This document shows, piece by piece, positions 33,738-44,401 of a DNA stretch of 46,000 bases (positions within the stretch are counted from its first letter, which is position 1; each line of letters opens with the position of its first letter). Under the pieces are notes generated by a model that was not told the DNA's origin, ran no database searches, and saw nothing but the letters and a program-made list of their open reading frames with translations. The stretch comes from Prorocentrum cordatum (Eukaryota; Sar; Dinophyceae; Prorocentrales; Prorocentraceae): the NCBI GenBank assembly GCA_963575745.1, contig CAUYUJ010016471.1:890335-936334 (forward strand). Reading direction: 5' to 3'. The position numbers and the translations under genes were made by a program.

Positions 33738-35445
33738 CAGCGTTTCGTGGCCCCATATGGAGCTCCACCGATGGTCCCACTGGGACCGCCCGCATGCGTC
33801 AGTTACCACCCAGCACAGCGTTTCGTGGCCCCCCAAGGGGGCTCCACCGAAGGCCCCAGTGGCACCGCCCGCATTCGTCAGCCACCACCCCGCACAGCTT
33901 TTCGTGGCCCCATAGGGAGCTCCACCGATGGTCCCACTGGGACCGCCCGCATGCGTCAGTTACCACCCAGCACAGCGTTTCGTGGCCCCCCAAGGGGGCT
34001 CCACCGAAGGCCCCAGTGGCACCGCCCGCATGCGTCAGCCACCACCCGGCACAGCGCTTCGTGGCCCCATAGGGAGCTCCACCGATGGTCCCAGTGGGAC
34101 CGCCCGCATGCGTCAGCCACCACCCAGCACAGCGTTTCGCGGGCCCATAGGGGGCTCCACCGAAGGCCCCTGTGGCACCGCCCGCATGCGTCAGCCACCA
34201 CCCGGCACAGCGTTTCGTGGCCCCATAGGGAGCTCCACCGAAGGTCCCAGTGGGACCGCCCCCATGTGTCAGCCACCACCCAACACAGGTCTTCGCGGCC
34301 CCACAAGGGGGCTCCACCGACGGCCCCAGTGGCACCGCCCGCAGGCGTCAGCCACCACCCAGTACAGCGTTTCGTGGCCCCATATGGAGCTCCACCGAAG
34401 GTCCCAGTGGCACCGCCCGCATGCGTCAGCCACCACCCAGCACAGCTCTTCGGGGTCCCATCTCCACCGAAGGCCCTACTGGCACCGCCCGCAGGCGTCA
34501 GCCACCACCCAGGAGCTCCGCCGAAGGTCCCAGTGGGACCGCCCGCATGCGTCAGCCACCACCTAGTACAGCGTTTTGTGGCTCCATGGGGGACCCAACC
34601 GATGGTCCCACTGGCACCGCCCGCATGCGTCAGCCACCACCCAGCACAGCGTTTCGCGGGCCCATAGGGAGCACCACCGAAGGCCCCAGTGGGACCGCCC
34701 GCATGCGTCAGCCACCACCCAGCACAGCGTTTCGTGGCCCCATAAGTGGTCTCCATCGAAGGCCCCAATTGCACCGCCCGCATGCGTCAGACACCACCCA
34801 TCACAGCGTTTCGTGTTCCCATAGGGAGCTCCACCGAAGGTCCCAGTGGGACCGCCCGCATGCGTCAGCCACCACCTAGTACAGCGCTTCGTGGCTACAT
34901 GGGGGACTCCACCGATGGCACCGCCCGCATGCGACGTCCACCACCCAGCACCGCATTTCGCGGCCCGATTGATTGGGAACTCCACCAAGTCCCAGTGGCA
35001 CCGCCCGCATGCGTCAGCCACCACCCAGTACAGCGTTTCGTTGGCCCAGATGGAGCTCCACCGAAGGCCCCAGTGGCACCGCCCACATGCATCCCCCCTC
35101 CCGTGGCCCCATGGGGAGCTCCACCGAAGGCCACAGTGGCACCGCCCGCATGCGTCGGCCACCACCTAGTACAGCGGTTCGTGGGCCCGTCGGGCAGGAA
35201 GACCCCAGCGGCACCGCCCGCATGCGTTTCCCCCAGCCAGAACAGCGTTTCGTGGCCTCATCGGGAGCTCCAGCGACGGGCACCGCCCGCATGCGTCAGC
35301 CACGCCCAGTACAGCGTTCCGTGGCCCATAGGGAGCCCCACCGAAGGCCCCAGTGGCACCGCCCGCATGCGTCTCCCCCATTCATTGCGCCACGTCCCTC
35401 ACGCGTTTCGTGGCCCCATGGGGAGCCCCAACGAACGCGGCACCC
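33738..35445. repeat. 78-79 bp minisatellite array
   Basis: About twenty tandem copies. Core words are CAGCGTTTCGTGGCCCCA, GGGAGCTCCACCGA, CCCAGTGG and ACCGCCCGCATGCGTCAGCC. Two alternating sub-variants (CCATAGGGAGC and CCCAAGGGGGC) suggest a higher-order dimer in the left half, and the right half has truncated copies. The unit contains no stop in most frames, so long ORFs appear in several frames; I treat them as non-coding. Confidence 0.95.
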
Positions 35446-36420
35446 ACAACGCGTTACTCACAACTGCATATGGTTGGGACCTTCGCCAGGATAGTCCATA
35501 CTTCCCCATATGGAAGCACACGTTTTTATGATGTTTCTATTTTCCAATGGTTCACTACTTTGATTCCTGCGGCGCCCGCCCCTCCATACTACAAGACTCA
35601 TTGTGCTTATCATTACAATAGGCGTCCTTTGGCAGACGGTTGCACAGGAATCCCATTTGTGGAGGATTACATTCGGATTCCCTTTGTGGGGGATCGCCCC
35701 CCCGACCTCCGCGGAGGCGGCGGTTCAGTTGTTCCGTTGTTTTTCTTTCTTTCCCCTGTGGAGGTTGGATGTGTTCTATGATTTCGCCGTGTGGAAGCAT
35801 GCGTTTTTATGTTCATTAAACTTTGTTGTTGGTATTATTTTTATGTTGATGTTTCTATTTCAGTGTTTTTCGCTACTTTCGTTCCTGCGGTGCCGGCCCC
35901 CATATTACAGGGCTCTTTGTGCTTATCATTACAGCAGGAGCCTTTTTGCAGACGGTTACATTGAAATGTCCTTTGTGGAGGATTACATTCTGATTCCTTA
36001 TGTTGGGGATTTCAGTCTGACTCCCTTTAACGGATCATTGCGCTAGGATTCCCTTCCGCGGAGGGTGGCAATCGGATGCTTGTCGTGGAGGATTTAAAAA
36101 ATTCCTTTTGTGAAGGATCTCATCTCCTCTCATCCGCGGGGGCGAGGGGAGAGTTTTTCCTCCCTTCCCTTCTGGAAGTTGGAGATGCTTTCCCATTTCA
36201 TTATGAGAACAGAAGATGCTTCCAGGTTCTTCATGTTGTTGATCTCTTCGTTTCTGCGGCGCCCGCCCCTCCATTCGCGCAAGGCCGCCAGCCTGCACTT
36301 CTCTTTTTTCCCAACCATCCTGTGGTGTTGGGTCCTCGCTTTGAAGAGACAGCGCCCCGCGTCTCCCACCTCCCGCCCTCCTCCCCCTCCTCCCTCTTCC
36401 CATCCCTGCCTCTGCTCTTC
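35446..36420. repeat. diverged approximately 280-bp duplications
   Basis: Copy 1 (about 35505-35697) and copy 2 (about 35788-36015) share GGAAGCA...GCGTTTTTATG, ATGTTTCTATTT, TGTGCTTATCATTACA, GCAGACGGTT and TTTGTGGAGGATTACATTC. A third partial copy (36165-36290) retains the CTGCGGCGCCCGCCCCTCC part. AT-richer than neighbours; no gene seen. Confidence 0.75.
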
Positions 36421-36429
36421 GCATGTTAT

Positions 36430-36525
36430 CAGCATCATCACCATCACCATCACCATCACCATCACCATCACCATCACCATCACCATCACCATCACCATCA
36501 CCATCACCATCACCATCACCATCAC

Positions 36526-36560
<35 letters not shown>

Positions 36561-36690
36561 CCATCATCAACATCATCATCATCATCATCATCATTATCAT
36601 CATCATCATCATCAACATCATCATCAGCAGCAGCAGCAGCAGCATCATCATCTTCGTCGTCGTCATCATCATCAGCACCACATCCATTTC
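36430..36690. repeat. (ATCACC)n then (ATC)n microsatellite
   Basis: A hexanucleotide CATCAC tract passes into CAT trinucleotides with CAG and TCG interruptions. The poly-His and poly-Ser/Pro frames are artefacts. Confidence 0.95.
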
Positions 36691-36935
36691 GACATACCCC
36701 TCACATGTTTCGTGGCCCCATGGGGAGCTCCACCTGAGGCCCCAGTAGCACCGTTCGCATGTGGGCGTCACCCCCGTTTTGGAACACCCCTCACACGTTT
36801 CGTGGCCCCATTGGGAGCTCCACCTGAGGCCCCAGTGGCACCGTTCGCATGTGAGCGTCACCCCCGCTTCGGCACACCTCGCACACGCCTCGTGGCCCCA
36901 TAGGGAGCTCCACCTGAGGTTCCAGTGGCATCGTT
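36690..36935. repeat. 90-bp minisatellite array, left part
   Basis: Nearly three copies of a 90-bp unit related to the 78-bp unit (shared CGTTTCGTGGCCCCA and GGGAGCTCCACC) but carrying GTTCGCATGTGGGCGTC in place of the CCCGCATGCGTC segment, plus an extra CCCCCGTTTCGG-like stretch. The last copy is broken off after CAGTGGCATCG by a T17 run. Confidence 0.92.
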
Positions 36936-37963
36936 TTTTTTTTTTTTTTTCCCCCTCACGTCGACCACGGCGGCTGGATGCCTCGACAACTTCGCATGGC
37001 CACTGCCCCCGGACATGGAGGGAAGCCGGGCTGCGTGGGCAGCCGACCACCAAAGAATACGGAGACGCTATCAGGCACGTGGCAGGGACAGCGAAAGAGC
37101 ACCCGAGACAATTATTGCCCGGGGGCCAGGACGGAAATGTTACTTAAGACCGGGTTTTTCGAGACCTGCGGTCTGGCGAATGCGCTGGCCAACACGGGCC
37201 TCCCGATACGAATTCCCACTTAAAACGTATCTGTCAAAACGGGCCGTAGACTGGTCATGCCCCAGCGCTCGGGAATCCCCCGCGAGCGCAGCTCCGGTGG
37301 AGCGAATCAAACGCACCAACACGCTATCATAAGGGGGAGAGGCGGCAGCGGCGGCAGAGGGGGAGAGAGGCGGAGGAGAAAAGAAGTGCAGCGGCGACAC
37401 CTGTGGATTACCCTACAGGGCCACCCGAAACGCAGAAGAGGAAAGAGCCAACATCGGGCCTGCGAACACGCACGCCGGAAAATATCCGACGGGCCACAAA
37501 AGCCACGCACGTATGGCGGCCTGGGCGCGAAGCCATTCCTGAAGTAAAGTGTAAAGTCTTCGGTTCCAGCCGGCGGGCGCTGGAGGCTCGCTGAGTAACA
37601 GCGGCCCGCCCGGTTGGAGTGCCCGGCACATGCACGCGTACCTCAAACACTATACAAAATAAAACAGCCGGGGAGGCAAAAGGAGGGAGCGGGGGGAGGG
37701 GGAAGGAAGGGCCCAGACTACTATCTGCGGCTGGCCTCAGAAGGTGCAGCCGAGGGACATAATCACGAGGCTTCAGGGATCGACTCGGAGATGTCGAAGT
37801 GAGCGCGCTGCACGTGATATCCGTCGTGTTGCCAGTGGTAGTCGTTGTGCTGCGCGTGATGCTCGTCGTGCCATGCTCGTGGTATCCGATGTGCTGCTCA
37901 TTGAAAGCGTTGTCTTGCTCATGAGTTTCGGCGTGCTGCCTAGGAGTACTCGTCGTATGTGGG
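36936..37963 (-). mobile_element. 1-kb insertion splitting the 90-bp array
   Basis: The repeat unit is interrupted at ATCGTT (36930-36935) and resumes at ATCGTT (37964-37969). The consensus has ACCGTT, so both flanks share the same C-to-T variant, as a target-site duplication would. The left edge is T17 (36934-36950), i.e. a poly(A) tail if the element is on the minus strand. No recognisable protein is inside; a plus frame (CLDNFAWPLPPDMEG...) and minus frames are unconvincing. Confidence 0.7.
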
Positions 37964-38815
37964 ATCGTTCGCATGTGGGCGTCGCTCCCGTTTCGGCACA
38001 CCCCTCACACGTTTCGTGGCCCCATAGGGAGCTCCACCTGAGGCCCCAGTGGCACCGTTCGCATGTGGGAGTCGCCCCCGTATCGGCACAACCCTCACAC
38101 ATGTCGTGGCCCTATGGGGAGCTCCACCTACGGCCCCATTGGCACCGTTCGCACGTGGGCGTCATCCCCAGTTGGGCACACCCCTCACACGTTTCGTGGC
38201 TCCATAGGGAGCTCCAGCCAAGGCCCAAGTTGCACCGTTCGCATGTGGGCGTGACCTCCATGTCGGCACACCCCTCACACGTTTCGTGGCCCCATAGGAA
38301 GCTCCACAGGAGGCCCCAGTGGCACCGTTTGCATGTGGGCGTCGCTCCTGTTTGGGCACGCCCCTCACACGTTTCGTCGTGGCTCCATAGGAAGCTCCAC
38401 AAGAGGCCCCAGTGGCACCGTTCGCATGTGGGCGTCGCTCCTGTTTGGGCACGCCCCTCACACGTTTCGTCGTGGCTCCATAGGAAGCTCCAGCCAAGGC
38501 CCAAGTGGCACCGTTCGCGTGTGGGCGTCACTCCTGTTTCGGCACGCCCCTCACACGTTTCGTGGCCCCACGGTGAGCTCCACCTACGGCCCCAGTGGTG
38601 CAGCCCGCAGGTGGGCGACAGTCGCTTTTTCCGGCACACTCCTCACACGTTTCGTCGCCGGGAGCTCCACCTACGGTCCCACTGGCGCAGCCAGCTTTTG
38701 GGCGATATTTCCGTTTCGGCACGCCCCTCCCATTTTTCGTGGCTCCACGGAGCTCCACCGAAGGCCCCAGTGGCACAGCCCGCATGCGGGCGTTGCCCCA
38801 CAGGAGTTTCACCTC
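37964..38815. repeat. 90-bp minisatellite array, right part
   Basis: About nine to ten copies of 85-93 bp, continuing the array at 36690-36935. Variants include CGTCGTGGCTCC insertions. It ends with a flank shared with the 78-bp array. Confidence 0.92.
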
Positions 38816-38837
38816 AGATCGTATTCGCAATTGCGGT

Positions 38838-38875
38838 ACTCTCAACTGCATATGGTTGGGTTCTTCGCCAAGATA
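38838..38875. repeat. 3' flank shared by both minisatellite arrays
   Basis: 38838-38875 and 35456-35493 agree at 34 of 38 bases around CAACTGCATATGGTTGGG. Each lies just after the end of a minisatellite array. Confidence 0.85.
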
Positions 38876-39074
38876 ATTTTTCTCGAGAGTTATGTTTTAA
38901 ACATAGTTTCCATATGTTATTACATGTTCTTACATATGGTTCATGCTTGTTCTCTGTTTCATTTCCTTTATTCGGGGGGTGGAGGGAAGAAGAACAATAT
39001 GGACTATTGTACTCTGGCTGCCGATGTGTCGCTTGAGGGGCTTCCTAGACGCACGCGGGCGTATGGATGAGGAT

Positions 39075-39120
39075 CGAGGAGGAGGAGGATGAAGGAGGAG
39101 GAGGAGGAGGAGGATGATAA
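39075..39120. repeat. (GGA)n tract
   Basis: Short GGA-rich purine run just before the 39140-39445 array. Confidence 0.8.
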
Positions 39121-39139
39121 AGGAGAAAGTCGGAGCACA

Positions 39140-39445
39140 TTCGGCGCTGAACCCTCCAGGGCTCGTGATGTGTTCGGAGCGCTGAGCCCTCCAGGGCTCG
39201 TGCTCGTAACACTTTTGGCGCTGAGCCCTCCGGGGCTCGTGCCAGTAGCGCTGAACCCAGTGGGGCTCGTGCTATGTGTGTTCGGAGCGCTCGTGCTATG
39301 TGTGTTCGGAGCGGGCTCGTGCTCGGAACACATTCGGCGCTGAACCCTCCGGGGCTCGTGCCAGCAGCGCTGAACCCTTCGGGCCCATGCTACATGCGTT
39401 CGGAACGCCGAACCCTCCGGGGCTCGTGCTCGGAGCACATTCGAG
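39140..39445. repeat. degenerate minisatellite, GCTGAACCCTCCGGGGCTCG core
   Basis: Six to seven copies of GCGCTGA(A/G)CCCTCC(A/G)GGGCTCGTGC, with alternative linkers (CTCGGAGCACATTCG; TATGTGTGTTCGGAGC). Confidence 0.85.
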
Positions 39446-40550
39446 GGGGTTGTTCTGACGCAGCGGGCGCTACAGAGCTCGCGTATTGACGTCGTAGAGG
39501 CAAAGGCATGCTCGGGTGCAACAAACGCTCCAGAGTTCTCGGGGTTGCATCTAGTGGCGAAGGTGTGCTCCGCAAGCGGGAGACGTTCCAAACTGCCTGT
39601 ACGCGTGTCGGGTGTGTTAATTCATGCTTCACCGCGCGGGCGCAGTCGCAGGCACGGGCGCGCGCGCAACAACGGAAACGTATTCGTACTTATTGTTTGA
39701 CATCGAGGCGACGTAGGGCCCCGAAAGACATCGCAGGGCAAAACAGGACACGGCAGGACACAGCTGGAATCCACGGAACAACATTGGACACCACAGGACG
39801 CCGCGTTACACCGCAGAACACAACATGACACAACAGGACACAGCTGAAAACCGCAAAACACGGCTGATGCCTTCAGGATACGCTTGGACAGCGAATGGGA
39901 CGACGTGCGATGAAAACGATGATGTTGGTGTCGTCGATGGTACTGATGGTGACGACGATAGTGATCATAGCGAGAGCGATGTTTGTGAGCATGCTGGTGA
40001 TGGCGACGATGCTGCTGTTGATGGTGACGAGGATGATATGCTACGCGACTGCTGATGCTAATGATGAGCTGCGAGCCCAAAAACGTGGGCCCACCTGCTT
40101 CCCCGCGCCCATCTGCCTGATCTGCACGCCGTGCCCGCGGAGTCGCCCGCCCCCGGGGTTCACGGCAGGCGGCCTCTCACCGCCGCCGAGAGCACCGCCA
40201 GCCGAGCTTCCGCCGCCTTCCCCGTGAGGGGGCAAGAACCGAGCAGCGCAGCCTTGCCTGGTCGCAGGCCCAAGGAAAACAGATCTCGATCTCGATGATG
40301 GTGGTAATATTCTGGCTCCCAGGGTGACCGAAGTATTACCACCAACGCCGAGATCTAGGATCATCTTCCCCCTGTGGAGGCAACCCCCGGTGTTGGTCTT
40401 GGTGCCCATTTCCAGGCCTCTAAGATCAGCGCAGCCTTGCCTACGGCAGTGCGGTTGCTTATCGTAGCACATATAGCGTGGCAGAGGAGAGACGCCACGA
40501 GCAGGATCGAGTCAATCACACACCTCTATCCTCCGATTGGTGTCGTCGAT
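39446..40550. other. spacer with short degenerate repeats and a hairpin
   Basis: 39725-39860 is rich in ACAGGACAC-like words of about 10-11 bp. 39900-40050 is a GATGGTGAC-type trinucleotide-like region. 40288-40355 forms an imperfect hairpin. No gene seen. Confidence 0.5.
40288..40355. repeat. imperfect inverted repeat flanked by direct repeats
   Basis: Arms 40288-40309 and 40334-40355 match at 19 of 22 positions (GGTGGTAATA / TATTACCACC core) around a 24-base loop. CAGCGCAGCCTTGCCT occurs exactly at 40244-40259 and 40427-40442, on either side. Confidence 0.85.
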
Positions 40551-40559
40551 TTAGGCACG

Positions 40560-41010
40560 GAACCTCCTGAACTGGTTCAATGTCTTTTCCTCTTCCCTAA
40601 AGTAATCGATGGGCAGTGCACCCCACTGAGAGAGCGCGGGATAGCGTCTAATGCATTTTGGGAGTGGATGCGGATGAGCGTGGCGGCAGCGCTGCAGCCC
40701 GCTATCACCCCCTTCGTCGCGAAAACGACGATGCTGGCTGGAGACGCGACGCGAGCATTTTGGTAACCTGCAACGCACGCGTTCAGCAAAACCAGAAGGA
40801 AGCCATGCCGAATGCCACGAAACGAAGGGCCTCCAGACACATCTCTCTTCGTAGCACGTACACATATCCCGTAAAGCCGAGCCGGAATTACAAACCAGAA
40901 CGAATTCCCGATTGCGAACGAACACTTTGCCTCCAAACCGCATCGAGGGCCCCTCTGTGCTTTCCCGCCGAGAAGTGCCCGCGAGCATTGGCCTCTTCTC
41001 ACTAATCGCA
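40560..41010 (-). pseudogene. reverse-transcriptase-like fragment
   Basis: A minus frame reads VVFATKGVIAGCSAAATLI, resembling the G-V-x-Q-G-C-P-x-S motif of LINE reverse transcriptases. The segment before it (FWFVIPARLYGICVRATK) also has the expected hydrophobic character. The Q, P and S of the motif are altered and no YxDD box was found, so it would be inactive. The assignment rests on one degenerate motif and the context. Confidence 0.4.
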
Positions 41011-41429
41011 CAAGGGGCTGCGGGCCTTGCCCATAATCCTGTAGGGAGACGGAAGCACGCCTGTGCGTCGATGTCCACTGGCCGCTGCTGTGAGCAAAGC
41101 GATCACCACGGCCTTGAGCTGTTCATGATGGACCCTGACCTTTCTATGAGACTGAACATGCGCACCACTGCATGTAGACTTTTATTACTCAGGTACTGGG
41201 CATGGCGAACGTGGGTACCGTTCGCCGAGATGGCTGACCCCTCGGGGTAGGACTTGCTGAGGGCTCGCAGGCTGTCGGCAGACAGCGGCGGCAAAGCGGG
41301 CGTCTCGCAAATCTTGATGCTGGGCTCCGTGACCCGCACTTGCCAGAGATTTCGAAACCTAGTGGATTCCTACTGAATGAGACTGGGAATCAGACACCAC
41401 CACCCCTTCAGAGGAGAGGGCGGTGGAAA

Positions 41430-41930
41430 GGGGTCCAGGAGAGGAGGTCCTTCATAGCAGCATCAGCGTTTTTGCCCATTGATTGATGCTCTCCGTCAGC
41501 CAGGAGAGCCGCTCTTGCTTCGCAAGCTTGCCGTGCGCGGAGATGCGCGCGTCCAGGATGGAGTTGTGGGCCGACTGAACGGCGATCCTCGGACCAACCC
41601 CTGAGAGTCCCCAGGACATTGTCAAGCTGTCCTTTGAGATCCCCAAGACGGGAACATATCCAATCCGAAGCTTTGCAAATAGCATCTGCAACAAAACGGG
41701 CCAGGTCCACATCGCATGGGTGCATAACAACTGCCGAAGGAATAGAGCGCGAGAGAAGCTTCACTACTTTTTGAAACGAGCTCCCAGCCAGCGAAGAGCA
41801 TGGAGCTGAGGATAAAGCGAATATGCTTAATTCTATCCTGAGCATAGAACGCCAGACGATCTCAGAGCCTTTGCCCCTGGCCCCTTTGCATAGGATATCC
41901 ACGTCGATGACGACCTCGAGCTGAGCTTCT
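41430..41930 (-). pseudogene. LINE linker between endonuclease and RT
   Basis: A frame reads LEVVIDVDILCKGARGKGSE then IVWRSMLRIELSIF; a neighbouring frame carries NSILDARISAHGKLAKQERL and SWLTESINQWAK. These recall the conserved linker of dinoflagellate LINEs (C-x-G-R-A-x-G plus WR, then a basic RLSW helix). At least one frameshift separates them. Confidence 0.45.
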
Positions 41931-42079
41931 GACTTGGTTGCCCCACTGCTTGTAGGCCCTGGTGGAGGAGCCTATCCAATCTGGGACTTGCGCTACGTGA
42001 GGGCCCTGCCACAGAGGTCCAGGAGCATCCTACTCTTGCCGCAATCTTCAGGGCGCGGAAGAGGGCCAGGAAGGGCAAC

Positions 42080-42740
42080 CACAGGACGACTAGGAAGCTT
42101 CCGAAAACCGCGGGCTTGTAAGCGACAGAGTTGAGGATGGAACTCAATCGAGATGGCCATGTGAGGGCTAAAGTGTCCATTGGGGCACTGCTAGAGCTTC
42201 GCAATCCCTTGGGCCAAACCTCCTGAAATGACAAAGATGTCCAGGACGCTGGAAGACGCCCCGGAACAAGTAGGCTGGTTCCGTGGGAACAAGCTCTCCT
42301 CTGAAATTCTCCACGAGACCCGAGTCGAGGACTTGCTCTAGGTCCAGGATGACATCGCCATCTGCGAGGCACGGGCTCAAGACCAGCGACAAGTTAGAGC
42401 CAACCTCTTACAGAAGGTCGATCTGGCGGGCCGCCACGCCCTCCTAGTCATGTGCGCAAAGGGAGACAGCGGTGGCAAGCAGACCACCAGGCAAACGAAA
42501 CATAATACCAATGGCGCGGCCAGCCCCTATCAGCAGTCCACCAAGAAGTGGAATGAAGTCCCAAGAAATCTCTGACCAAAACCGCACCCGACGAGCCACC
42601 CTCGGGCTTCCGTATGGCAGGCTCCCAGATAGATTTCCAACCAGCGTTCTGACAATGGCTAACCGCTCTTTGAGTTGCATCGTCCTTGAGCAAGCGGCGC
42701 TTCTGCAAGAGGGTGACATGGGAAGACTCGCTCTTCAAGA
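42080..42740 (-). pseudogene. AP-endonuclease (EEP) domain of LINE, broken
   Basis: One frame (42719 down to about 42250) reads GLLATAVSLCAHD*EGVAARQIDLL*EVGSN, then LADGDVILDLEQVLDSG. Stops lie at 42446-42444 (TAG) and 42410-42408 (TAA). After a frameshift the next frame reads SSVLDIFVISGGLAQGIAKL, a stop, then PNGHFSPHMAISIEF. LADGDVILD stands where EEP nucleases have GDFN, and SPH where they have the terminal S-x-H, in the right order and spacing. The missing Asn and the stops mean no activity. Confidence 0.6.
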
Positions 42741-42965
42741 TTCAAGATCCCTTCCCTGAGTGTCCCGTAACTGTTGCAATTTTCGTGGTGACTACCAGAG
42801 AGAGAGAGCGAATCTAATTCGGGGGCTTTTAGACCAGCTGGCACTGGCAGGTCGGTCAACAAAAACTAACATATCAGACAAACAGACGAGACAGAGGACG
42901 GACCGCGAAAAAGAGCGCCGTAGTCTCCTACCAGGGCAGCTCTGGCTCCAGCTGGACTGCCGTTA

Positions 42966-43490
42966 TTAGAGTTGTGGATGCAGTTATTTCCCCTCCCCGC
43001 CGGCATGCGGGGGGGGGGATTGGAAGACTGGGCTCTGGATTTGTCGCGGAGCTCTCGCACGTCAGTGGCGGCGGCAGAGAAGGATACACCGCCCTGGCCA
43101 GCTGCAGCAGCGGCAGGGGCCTCAGACGGAACAGCGTCTTCAGCGGAGCTTGCTTGGCCGTCGCCACGTCGAGCACCATCGCCACCCCCAGCTGAAGCTG
43201 AGCCGACACCAGCACGGCCGTCCTTCGCAGGCAAGAAAGTTGAGCCGACACCAGTACGAGCTGCGAACGTGATCCCTGTGCTCGATGCGAATCCGCTGAA
43301 GATCTGCATGAGCGCTGCCGGAAAGCTCCCTCGCCATCCTGGAGAGGCCGTCCTGCTCGCGCTGGTCCAGCTGCGCCTGGCCCTCGGCCGAGAGCTCGCA
43401 ACCCTCGGGAAGGTCGGCCACCAGGCCAACCTCGAAGAACTCCTCCGCGCTGCCGGCCTCGGGAAGTGCAGGAGGAGAAATTCTTTACGC
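42966..43490 (-). pseudogene. acidic/helical linker of the LINE, strand tentative
   Basis: Minus frames read AEEFFEVGLVADLPEGCELS, then AQLDQREQDGLSRM and HADLQRIRIEHRDHV, followed by an Ala/Gly-rich tail. The plus strand is also open here (PGEAVLLALVQLRLALGREL), so strand is not certain. Position between the coiled coil and the endonuclease favours minus. Confidence 0.35.
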
Positions 43491-43689
43491 TTCGCGTATC
43501 CCCACCAGCCCATCTCACAGCAGCAACTCTCGCGAAGCATGCCGACAGTCGTGTTTTTCAGGCGTGTGTCCGCTTGGCCCCGCATATCTCCCCTGTTCCT
43601 CCTTCCTCCCGCCTCCTTGTACATCCTCCTTGTGGGGGAGCGGGAGAAGGACGAGGCGGAGGAGGAGGGAGAGAAAGCGCTCCTCGTGA

Positions 43690-44062
43690 TTTGAGTCGTT
43701 TGGGGTTTCTCGTCCTGGTGTGAGTCGTTCGGGCCCTTCTTCCTGGTGTGAGTCGTTCGGGCTCTTCGTGGTGTGAGTCGTTCGGGCTTCGGTGGTGTGA
43801 GTCGTTCGGGCTTCTCGTGGTGTGAGTGTTCGGGCCCCTCGTCCTGGTGTGAGTCGTTCGGGCCCCTCCCTGGTGTGACTCGTTCGGGTCGTTCGGGGCG
43901 TCCTCGTCGTGGTGTGAGTCGTTCGGGCGCCTCGTCCTGGTGTGAGTCGTTCGGGCCCCTCCTTCTGGTGTGAGTCGTTCGGGCTCTTCGTGGTGTGAGT
44001 CGTTCGGGCCCCTCGTCCTGGTGTGAGTCGTTCGGGCTCCTCGTGGCGTGAGGCGTTCGGGC
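43690..44062. repeat. GGTGTGAGTCGTTCGGGC minisatellite
   Basis: About fourteen copies of GTGTGAGTCGTTCGGGC with variable tails (CCCTCGTCCTG, CTTCG, TCTTCGTG) giving 18-28 bp periods. Confidence 0.95.
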
Positions 44063-44069
44063 ACCTCGT

Positions 44070-44400
44070 CCCCTTTTGGGGCGTCTTGGGGGCCTCTTGG
44101 CGGCCCCAGGGGCTTCTAGGAGCGTCTTGGGTGCCTTGGGGGAGCCTCTTCGGGCCTCTTGGGAGCCTCTTGGAGGCCGTTTGGGGCGTCTTGGGGGCCT
44201 CTTGGCGGCCCCAGGGGCTTCCAGGAGCGTCTTGGGTGCCTCGGGGGAGCCTCTTGGGGCCTCTTGGGGGCCTCTTGGGGGCATCTTGGGGGCCTCTTGG
44301 AGGCCTCTTGGGGGCCTCCTGGGGGCCTCTTGGGGCCATCATGGGGCCTCTTGGTGCCTCCTGGGCGCTTCTTGGGGCCATCTTGGAGGAGATCGATCAA
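44070..44400. repeat. GGCCTCTTGGGGG minisatellite with approximately 106-bp higher order
   Basis: 10-12 bp units (GGCCTCTTGGGG, GCGTCTTGGG). A segment starting GCGTCTTGGGGGCCTCTTGG near 44081 recurs near 44187 with few changes, so a longer period overlays the short one. Confidence 0.9.
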
Positions 44401-44401
44401 A

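Noticed and set aside
36076-36903. Poly-His ORF over the CAT/CAC tract
   Set aside because: Explained fully by the microsatellite; the flanks are minisatellite and show no family or splice support.
36925-37332. Plus-strand ORF in the 1-kb insertion (CLDNFAWPLPPDMEG...)
   Set aside because: Starts in the T17 run, unrecognised, and opposite to the strand implied by the tail.
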